From positions 49,111 to 113,110 of the forward strand of contig CAILUI010000408.1 in NCBI GenBank assembly GCA_903837355.1: a stretch of 64,000 bases of DNA, given 5' to 3'. This document shows, one piece after another, positions 27,360 through 33,379 of this stretch. This DNA is from an uncultured Victivallales bacterium (GTDB lineage: Bacteria; Verrucomicrobiota; Lentisphaeria; Oligosphaerales; JAFGRS01). Under the pieces are notes generated by a model, which saw nothing but the letters and a program-made list of their open reading frames with translations, did not search any database and was not told the DNA's origin. The first letter of the stretch is position 1, and each line of letters starts with the position of its first letter. The position numbers were made by a program, and so were the translations under genes.

Positions 27360-27383
27360 TCAGCATCGCTCATTTTCGCGCAT
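27345..27383. promoter_or_regulatory. Repeated operator candidate for the DeoR regulator
   Basis: Three copies of WTCGCKCAT (plus strand) lie at 27345-27353, 27365-27373 and 27375-27383. The first and second are 20 bases apart, two helical turns. They flank and overlap the -35 box of the putative promoter and run into the last codons of the neighbouring thioesterase gene. DeoR-type proteins often bind direct repeats of this kind. The match to this regulator is inferred. Confidence 0.45.
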
Positions 27384-27833
27384 GGCCGACGCCGGGACGG
27401 GTGCAGCGGCGCCACTCAGGCGCAGGCGCAGGGCATCGTCGAGCCGCAGCGGGCGACCACGCTCGTAATCGAAGAGGACCTGGCCCGTCTTGGCCAGGGC
27501 GACGAGGGCTCCGGTCGCGACGTTGCTGACGCGATAGAGCACGTCGAAGCCCGACCCCGTGAAGTCGCCCGTGCCCACGGCGATCCGCAGGCAATCGCCG
27601 CGGAAGGCCTGGGCTTTGTAGACGATCGCCACGTCGGCCATGATGGAGGCATGCCCGCCGAGATCCATCTCGCTGTAACCCAGACTCGCCAGAAACTGCA
27701 GGCGGGCCTCATGGAGCAAACCCAGCAAGGCATCGTTGCCGAGGTGGTTGCCATAGTTCATGTCGCCCACCCGCAAGATGACCTCGGTCGCGAACGGCAG
27801 TTCCTCAGGTATCTCGAGACGAATCCGGGCCAT
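27360..27833 (-). CDS. Acyl-CoA thioesterase, hotdog fold (4HBT type)
   Basis: 157 residues, a single hotdog domain of normal length. The helix motif RVGDMNYGNHLGNDALLGLL includes the Asn/Gly-His-Leu pattern seen in 4-hydroxybenzoyl-CoA thioesterase relatives, followed by EARLQFLASLGY. It probably hydrolyses a cytoplasmic acyl-CoA. GGAGG lies five bases before the ATG at 27833. It sits upstream of the DeoR gene on the same strand but is separated from it by that operon's own promoter. Confidence 0.88.
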   Translation of the reverse strand: MARIRLEIPEELPFATEVILRVGDMNYGNHLGNDALLGLLHEARLQFLASLGYSEMDLGGHASIMADVAIVYKAQAFRGDCLRIAVGTGDFTGSGFDVLYRVSNVATGALVALAKTGQVLFDYERGRPLRLDDALRLRLSGAAAPVPASAMRENERC

Positions 27834-28038
27834 AGACACCTCCACAGAGCATTGCCTCGGGGCGCCCTAGACTAGCGGTCTGCCGCCGCGCCGTCAACCG
27901 GCCGGCGCGGCCGTCCTCCCTGGCGCCGCCCTTGCTGGCCACGGATCAGCAGGGTACGGTAGGCGTAACGAGACAGGATACGCACTGCGATGGCACCGAC
28001 AACAGCGCACGGATCCCTCACTCACCTCGGAGCCCTTC

Positions 28039-29172
28039 ATGACCTCGCGCGAACGCATGCTGGTCGCCCTGAAGAACGGCCAACCGGACAGCGTACCGGT
28101 AGCCCCCGACACCTCGAACATGATCCCCTGCCGGCTGACGGGCAAGCCGTTCTGGGACATCTATCTCTGGCAGGACCCGCCGCTTTGGCAGGCCTATATC
28201 CACTGTGCTCAACACTTCGGTTTCGATGGCTGGTTGCCCTCCGTCCCGGTGACGCTGGATTACGAGGCCGCCGAGGCGGCCCGCCATCCCGCCTGGCGGG
28301 AAGCGATCGTGGCACGCACGCCTGAACTCATCGTCACCCGCCACCATGCCGAGGTTGACGGCCGGCAGCACTGGACCAGGACCGGCACCGTCTACTACCC
28401 GGACAACCCGCCCACCGGGGGCGTCGCACTGGCCAAGGTCGGCCTATCTGAAGCCGACCCGATCCAGTGGGAAGACGTCGTGCCCCGAACGAGCTACCCG
28501 GGCACCACCGCCCTCGCCAAAGCCCGCGAAATGATGGGAGAGAGCGGGATCATCGGCGCCTGCGTCTGGCTGCCCGGCCTGGGCCTGGCCCCGGAATCGC
28601 TGTACGAGTACTACGACAACCGGAAAGCCGTACTCGAACGCTGCGAGCAGACACGTCAGGCCATGGTGCGCCGCACCGAAGGACTGTGCAAGCTCGACAT
28701 GGACCACATCCTGGTCGGCATCTCGGGGTTCATGATCAGCAACCCGCCCCCGATCTTCCGCGAACTCGCCCTCGCCACCCTCAAGGACATCACCAGCGTC
28801 TGCCGGAAGGCTGGCATGCCCAGCCAGATCCACTGCTGCGGCCCGGAATACGATCTGGTCAAGATCAGCGCCGAAGAGACGGACCTGGACAACATCAACC
28901 CGCTCGAGGTCCCGCCGATGGGCGACTGCGACCTGCGCCGCCTCAAGCGTGAGTTCGGCACCAAGCTCAGCCTGATGGGCAACCTGCACACCACGGAGGT
29001 GATGCTGCGCGGTACCCCCGAAGACGTCATCAAGGCCTCGAAACAGGCCATCGATGACGCCGCTGCCGGCGGCGGTTTCATCCTCTCCACCGGCGATCAG
29101 TGCGGCCGCGATACCCCCGACGCCAACATCTTTGCGATGATCGAGACGGCGCGCACCTACGGCCAGTACTGA
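28039..29172 (+). CDS. Uroporphyrinogen decarboxylase (UroD)-like family protein
   Basis: 377 residues. The N-terminus TSRERMLVALKNGQPDSVPV is the usual opening of UroD-like proteins in anaerobes and PVC bacteria. Later segments SQIHCCGPEYDLVKISAEE and GFILSTGDQCGRDTPDANIF match the C-terminal barrel. These relatives lack the haem-pathway context and are thought to act in methyl-group transfer or other one-carbon chemistry; the IHCCG site could bind zinc. The true substrate is unknown. GGAG precedes the ATG. It is divergent from the thioesterase and followed by an unrelated Uma2 gene. Confidence 0.8.
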   Translation: MTSRERMLVALKNGQPDSVPVAPDTSNMIPCRLTGKPFWDIYLWQDPPLWQAYIHCAQHFGFDGWLPSVPVTLDYEAAEAARHPAWREAIVARTPELIVTRHHAEVDGRQHWTRTGTVYYPDNPPTGGVALAKVGLSEADPIQWEDVVPRTSYPGTTALAKAREMMGESGIIGACVWLPGLGLAPESLYEYYDNRKAVLERCEQTRQAMVRRTEGLCKLDMDHILVGISGFMISNPPPIFRELALATLKDITSVCRKAGMPSQIHCCGPEYDLVKISAEETDLDNINPLEVPPMGDCDLRRLKREFGTKLSLMGNLHTTEVMLRGTPEDVIKASKQAIDDAAAGGGFILSTGDQCGRDTPDANIFAMIETARTYGQY

Positions 29173-29302
29173 GGCCGCGGCTGGACCCGAGACGCAGCGG
29201 TCGGCACCCACGGCCAGCCCTGGGGTTGAGTTGCCGCAGGGGAGGAATACAGTAGTCTGACACGCAAGCCCGGATCGCCCTGGACGACAGCAGGAGACGG
29301 AG

Positions 29303-29962
29303 ATGGCTGCGGAAGCGGCACGGCAGGGACGGCTCTATACCTGGCAGGACTACCGGTCCTGGCCGGGAGAGGAGCGTTGGGAGCTGATCGGCGGGGAGCC
29401 GATTGCCATGTCGCCCAGCCCGACGGACCGGCACCAGTTGGTCTGCGGCGCGCTCTTCGTCGAGATGTCGCTGTACTTCCGCGGAAGGCCCTGTCGGGCC
29501 CTCATCTCTCCCATGGACGTGAAGCTCTCGGATCTGGACGTGGTGCAGCCTGATATCTTGGTGGTCTGTGACCCTAAACAGCTCAGGGGCACGCACATCG
29601 AGGGTCCGCCGACAGTGGTGGTTGAGGTGCTCTCTCCCTCCTCCGAACTCCATGACCGGGGCCGGAAGATGGAATTGTACGCCCGTTGCGGCGTGCTGGA
29701 GTACTGGCTCGTGCTCCCCTACCCATCCGGCGTCGAAGTCCTACTGCTCGACCACGGCGGCTACCGGATCCACAAGCTCTACCGCCGGCCGGACACCCTC
29801 GCCAGCCCCAGCTTCCCCGATCTGCGGATCCCCCTCCAGGACGTGTTCGACGTCCCCATTGCGCCAGCGGAGGTGATCCTCGAGGTCAAGGAGGGCCCGC
29901 CTCCGTACTCGCCTGGCTGGCAGCCCAAGGCTACCCGGCCGAGCGTCCCGAGTCCGGCCTAG
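29303..29962 (+). CDS. Uma2 family (DUF820) putative endonuclease
   Basis: 219 residues. Typical Uma2 layout: YTWQDYRSWPGEERWELIGG at the start, SPSPTDRHQLVCGALFVEM, and the restriction-fold core VQPDILVVCDP with VVVEVLSPSSELHDRGRKMELYARCGV. The PD-(D/E)xK-like residues (Asp in QPDILVV, Glu in VVEVLSP, Lys in RKMELY) are all present. Family members are numerous in PVC and cyanobacterial genomes and their role is unclear. A purine-rich GGAGACGGAG precedes the ATG. The C-terminal 20 residues are a Pro-rich tail. Confidence 0.9.
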   Translation: MAAEAARQGRLYTWQDYRSWPGEERWELIGGEPIAMSPSPTDRHQLVCGALFVEMSLYFRGRPCRALISPMDVKLSDLDVVQPDILVVCDPKQLRGTHIEGPPTVVVEVLSPSSELHDRGRKMELYARCGVLEYWLVLPYPSGVEVLLLDHGGYRIHKLYRRPDTLASPSFPDLRIPLQDVFDVPIAPAEVILEVKEGPPPYSPGWQPKATRPSVPSPA

Positions 29963-29980
29963 GACAGCGGTCACAGCCGA

Positions 29981-30157
29981 TCACAGGGCGCGGCGCCGCG
30001 CGGCCAACTCGACCAGGCCGATCAGCTCCGCCGGCTCCATGGCCTGCGCCGAGGGGCTGCTTAGGCAGTGCAGGTCGATGTTGTAGGGATGGTTGCCGTC
30101 GCCGAAACTAAGTGAAACCGCGCCCCGGCAGCGGCCAGGCCAGGCATCCTGGAGATC
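29981..30157 (-). CDS. Small ORF, function unknown
   Basis: A 58-residue frame starting at the ATG at 30157 (an upstream ATG at 30184 is also in frame). It contains AVSLSFGDGNHPYNIDLHCL and ends MEPAELIGLVELAARRRAL. I do not recognise it. It lies just after the isomerase gene on the same strand and could be a real small protein or the tail of a decayed gene. Most of the 277-base gap between the Uma2 and isomerase genes is taken up by it. Confidence 0.3.
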   Translation of the reverse strand, partial: DLQDAWPGRCRGAVSLSFGDGNHPYNIDLHCLSSPSAQAMEPAELIGLVELAARRRAL

Positions 30158-30239
30158 CATCCGCACTCTCGCCAGGCAAGACAAACGGTCGTCGGGTCCT
30201 GCGGACGGCCGGTCCTGCCGGGGACGCCGCCGTATGGGC

Positions 30240-30998
30240 TTACTTGCGGCCCTTTGCCAGGCCGTTCTTCGTGAGGTACGTGTAGCTCTGCGCTACGGCG
30301 TCGAACATGTCGATGTCACAGTGATCGAGCTCGACGATCACCCAGCGCAGCACCTTCTCATTGCAGGCCTTGATCACTGCCGGGATGTCCATCTTACCCG
30401 TGCCCAGTGGCATCATGGCCTTGTCCTTCTGCAGCGGCCCGTCCTTGACGTGCAGCAAGGGGATACGGTCGGCAAACTTCTTCGTCATCGCGGCCGGGTC
30501 GTTGGCGCCGTGGTTGGCAGACCAATAGGCGTCCATCTCGAAGGCCACGTAGGGCCCGCAGTCCTGGGTGTACCAGTCGTACGCCAGACGCCCCTCGACC
30601 GGGGCGAACTCCCAGTAGTGGTTGTGCTGGAAGAGAGTGATCCCAGCGCGCTGCAGCTTCTCGGCCATCCCGGCGACCATCTCGGCGGTCTGGCGAATGT
30701 GCTCGCGGGTGTCGAACTGCGCTGGACCGTAGCCACAGCAGGCCAGGTCGATGCCGAGGATGCCCGCCGCGTCAATGACCTCCTGCAGATTGTCTGGGTT
30801 GGCGCCCGGCCCGTGGCTCGAGCAGATCTTCATGCCGAGGTCCTCGACAATCCTCCGGAACTCGGCCGGAGAGAGACCATGGAAGCCGGCCGGTTCGACC
30901 CCCGCGTAGCCCAAAGCGGCCACCTTCTTGAGGACACCGACGACGTCCGCCGCGGCGGCGTCCCGGAGCGTGTACAACTGCAGTGCAATGGGTTTCAT
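30240..30998 (-). CDS. Sugar phosphate isomerase/epimerase (hydroxypyruvate isomerase-like TIM barrel)
   Basis: 252 residues, a complete xylose-isomerase-like barrel. KPIALQLYTLRDAAAADVVG is the usual start. Metal and substrate residues are in LFQHNHYWEF, VAFEMDAYWSANHG, PLLHVKDGP and the last strand WVIVELDHCD. It probably interconverts a small keto-sugar or inositol-type compound in the cytoplasm. AAGGAG lies eight bases before the ATG. The context (glycosidases, oxidoreductases) agrees with sugar catabolism but does not fix the substrate. Confidence 0.88.
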   Translation of the reverse strand: MKPIALQLYTLRDAAAADVVGVLKKVAALGYAGVEPAGFHGLSPAEFRRIVEDLGMKICSSHGPGANPDNLQEVIDAAGILGIDLACCGYGPAQFDTREHIRQTAEMVAGMAEKLQRAGITLFQHNHYWEFAPVEGRLAYDWYTQDCGPYVAFEMDAYWSANHGANDPAAMTKKFADRIPLLHVKDGPLQKDKAMMPLGTGKMDIPAVIKACNEKVLRWVIVELDHCDIDMFDAVAQSYTYLTKNGLAKGRK

Positions 30999-31162
30999 CG
31001 AGCAACTCCTTCGTGATGCGGTGCGGCTGCAACCAAACCCGCCGGACCGGACGCCGGCGCCTCAGCAGCCCTAACATGGTCCACCCCGCCGGCCTTGTCC
31101 ATCGCCGGCAACCGCCTTACGCCGGTCAAGCCGCCAGAGCCCAGGACTACCGCCCGACTGTG

Positions 31163-32101
31163 CTACGCCGTCAGCGCGCCACACCCCTGCGCGTCGAGTT
31201 CCAGCACCGCGGCGAGGATTAGTTGGGTACTGCGTTTGAGGTTCTCGAGATTCACCCGCTCCGGACGGTCGCCCGGAAGATGGTACTCGGCATCGGCATA
31301 GGGCCAGGAACCCAGGTTCATCACGGTGGTACGGAAGCCAGCATTGATGAACATCCCATCGTCGTCGTTGATGTGTTGCTTGTAGGCTACGCTGACCTCC
31401 AGGCCAATGCCGTGGCTGCGGTTACAGCGTTCCACGAGCTGGGCGAGCGGCCGGCCCTCGTCGGTACTGTAGCCGACCACATGGGTCAGTCGGCCGGCCG
31501 CCATGTCGGCGTCCGACTTGCCGTCCAGCGAATCCAGGTTCAGGACGGCGATGATGCGGTCACCGCGGGCAGCGGCCGCCTCGGCGGCGAAGCGGCTGGT
31601 CCAGGGCGTGTGTTCCTCATTGCAGAGGAGGATGCGGATCGTCCGCTGGGTCGGGCAGGCGGCGAGAATGCGCGCGAGTTCGAGATTGGCCACGGTGCCG
31701 ACACCGTTGTCGTGGGCCCCGGGGGAGTCGATCCAGCTCATCGAATCCTTGTGGGCGATGAGCTGGATGATCTCGTCCGGAGATGCACTCCCCGGCTTCT
31801 CAGCCTCCAGGTTGCAGGCCTCGTACCAGGGATCCTCGGGGGCCGGTGCCGAGTACCAATGATGCAGTGGCTTGGTGCAGTCACAGCGGAAGGGCTGCAC
31901 GCGGTACGGGGTCCGTCTGACCTCCCAACCAGCGCCCTGCAACTGCGCTTGCAGATAGGCATCAGCCTCATCCAGCGACGCGAGGCTCTGGCCCGGCCGG
32001 GTGTAGTTCACCTTGCGAAAGGGCAGCGGACTCCCCGCCAGATGAAAGAGGTCGCGACGCAGGCGCTCGAGAGAGACGGCCTTGAGCAGATCTTGAAGCA
32101 T
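31163..32101 (-). CDS. M28-family zinc aminopeptidase-like protein
   Basis: 312 residues. Zinc ligands of the M28 fold are visible: LIAHKDS (His117), PGAHDNGVG (Asp131), LLCNEEH (Glu162/163), NLDSLDG (Asp190) and a C-terminal YHLPGDRPE histidine. No signal peptide is evident, so it may be cytoplasmic, unlike many M28 enzymes. Start at the ATG 32101 is chosen because the residues from the upstream frame are not conserved in character. It is divergent from the small membrane protein genes. Confidence 0.87.
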   Translation of the reverse strand: MLQDLLKAVSLERLRRDLFHLAGSPLPFRKVNYTRPGQSLASLDEADAYLQAQLQGAGWEVRRTPYRVQPFRCDCTKPLHHWYSAPAPEDPWYEACNLEAEKPGSASPDEIIQLIAHKDSMSWIDSPGAHDNGVGTVANLELARILAACPTQRTIRILLCNEEHTPWTSRFAAEAAAARGDRIIAVLNLDSLDGKSDADMAAGRLTHVVGYSTDEGRPLAQLVERCNRSHGIGLEVSVAYKQHINDDDGMFINAGFRTTVMNLGSWPYADAEYHLPGDRPERVNLENLKRSTQLILAAVLELDAQGCGALTA

Positions 32102-32254
32102 AGTCGGAACTCCGTGGAAGGTGGGCGGCAATCCCGTGGCGTCATCCGCCGACGCCCCTCAATGTGGACCGCCGCACGCGCGCCTGCCAACCCGGGTGGC
32201 CTGCTTTCGGCAGCCTCGGCCGTGCCGGCTTACGCCTTTTTGCGGGGCGAGCAC

Positions 32255-32283
32255 TTGCAACCGTTGCGCATACCGGTTATACA
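32255..32283 (+). promoter_or_regulatory. Promoter of the first small membrane protein gene
   Basis: TTGCAA (32255-32260) and TATACA (32278-32283) are separated by exactly 17 bases. A 5' leader of roughly 75 bases would precede the ATG at 32364. Confidence 0.6.
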
Positions 32284-32363
32284 TGTAGCTCAACGGAGCC
32301 GACGTGCAGCGTGCCGTCGGTAAGGGACTCAACGGGTCAAGTGAGCAGAGAAAGGGCGAGATC

Positions 32364-32696
32364 ATGGCGGACGAAGCGAAGGGCTCCCAGTGCGGCGGCG
32401 GCGACTCGATGAAGACAGTGCAGGCTCTCGGGGTGATATTGATCGTCATCCTGGGCATCTTCATGGTGACCTCGCTCAACAAGGTCAAAGCCGAACTGAT
32501 CAAGATGAACCAGCAGATCGACGTGCTGGTCACGACCACCGCCCAGAACACCCTCGGCGGCTACCAGGCCGTCAACGAGGACGGCAAGCTCCAGTGGAAG
32601 TTCGCCCCCGTCCCGATGATGGAAATGGCCCCGGGCGGCATGAGCGGCCCCATGAGCGGCAGCATGGGCACCGGTGCGGCACCGAAGAGCAAGTGA
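32364..32696 (+). CDS. Small single-span membrane protein, unrecognised family (copy A)
   Basis: 110 residues. A short polar N-terminus (15 residues) is followed by one transmembrane helix (ALGVILIVILGIFMVTSL), a coiled-coil-like stretch (KVKAELIKMNQQIDVLVTT) and a conserved module ending YQAVNEDGKLQWKFAPVP. The tail is Met/Gly-rich (MMEMAPGGMSGPMSGSMG). It is a paralogue of the gene at 32897. The orientation of the tail (periplasmic or cytoplasmic) cannot be decided, although the short N-terminus favours N-in. I do not recognise the family. GAAAGGGCGA lies just before the ATG, as in copy B. Confidence 0.75.
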   Translation: MADEAKGSQCGGGDSMKTVQALGVILIVILGIFMVTSLNKVKAELIKMNQQIDVLVTTTAQNTLGGYQAVNEDGKLQWKFAPVPMMEMAPGGMSGPMSGSMGTGAAPKSK

Positions 32697-32716
32697 TCGC
32701 CTAGGCTCCTATCGTC

Positions 32717-32750
32717 AACGCCCGGCCACCGCGGCCGGGCGTTCGCTTTA
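32717..32750 (+). terminator. Intrinsic-type terminator after copy A
   Basis: An 11-bp stem (AACGCCCGGCC pairing with GGCCGGGCGTT, loop ACCGC) is followed by CGCTTTA. It lies 20 bases after the stop of the first small membrane protein gene. The T-run is weak. Confidence 0.6.
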
Positions 32751-32788
32751 CCCCGTGTCCCCAATTCGCGTTTTCCCCCGCCGACAGC

Positions 32789-32817
32789 TTGAAACAACGG
32801 TCATCCGCCGATTAAGT
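32789..32817 (+). promoter_or_regulatory. Promoter of the second small membrane protein gene
   Basis: TTGAAA (32789-32794) and TTAAGT (32812-32817) are 17 bases apart, between the terminator of copy A and the ATG of copy B at 32897. Confidence 0.5.
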
Positions 32818-32896
32818 AAGGGCGTACGCAGCCGATGTGTGCGTTTTCCGTCGGCAGGGCTACAGCGGTCGGCGTGGTTAACGAAAGGGCGACACC

Positions 32897-33292
32897 ATGG
32901 CAGGCGTAGTGAAGGCAGCTCCGCAGAGCGGTGGAGACTCGATGAAGTCGGCGCAAGCGCTCGGGGTCATCCTGATCGTCATCCTCGGCGTCTTCATGGT
33001 GACCACCCTCAACAAAGTCACGGCTGAGTTGACGAAGATGAACCAGCAGGTCAGTGTGCTGGTTACGACCACCGCCCAGAACACCCTCGGCGCCTACCAG
33101 GCCGTCAATGAGGACGGCGACTTCCAGTGGAAGTTTGCCCCTGTCCCCGCGGCCGTCATGTCGGGGTGCGGAATGGGCGGCGCTTCCTGCCCGTCAGGTG
33201 TAGGCGGCGCCTGTTCCAGCAGCGCCAGCGGCGGCTCATGCAGTGCCGGCGCCGCGAGCCCGGCCGCCCCGGCTGCCGCAGGCGCCAAGTAG
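32897..33292 (+). CDS. Small single-span membrane protein, unrecognised family (copy B)
   Basis: 131 residues, paralogue of copy A. The two share GGDSMK, the membrane segment ALGVILIVILG, LNKV-AEL-KMNQQ and VLVTTTAQNTLG, then YQAVNEDG and QWKFAPVP. The tails differ: here it is Cys/Ser/Gly/Ala-rich (GCGMGGASCPSGVGGACSSS), with several cysteines that could bind metal or form disulfides. Separate promoter and terminator signals suggest the copies are regulated independently. No neighbouring gene explains their role; they are divergent from the peptidase gene and convergent with the helicase gene. Confidence 0.75.
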   Translation: MAGVVKAAPQSGGDSMKSAQALGVILIVILGVFMVTTLNKVTAELTKMNQQVSVLVTTTAQNTLGAYQAVNEDGDFQWKFAPVPAAVMSGCGMGGASCPSGVGGACSSSASGGSCSAGAASPAAPAAAGAK

Positions 33293-33324
33293 CGCCACTT
33301 CTCGCCGTGAATACGCAGGATACC

Positions 33325-33360
33325 AATGCCCGGCCGCCCGGCCGGGCGTTGCTGTTTGCT
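33325..33360 (+). terminator. Intrinsic-type terminator after copy B
   Basis: An 8-bp perfect GC stem (33328-33335 with 33340-33347, loop GCCC) is extended by A-T and wobble pairs and followed by a T-containing stretch (GTTGCTGTTTGCTT). It is nearly identical in sequence to the terminator after copy A. Confidence 0.6.
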
Positions 33361-33379
33361 TCCGGTGCCAGGCCTCCCC

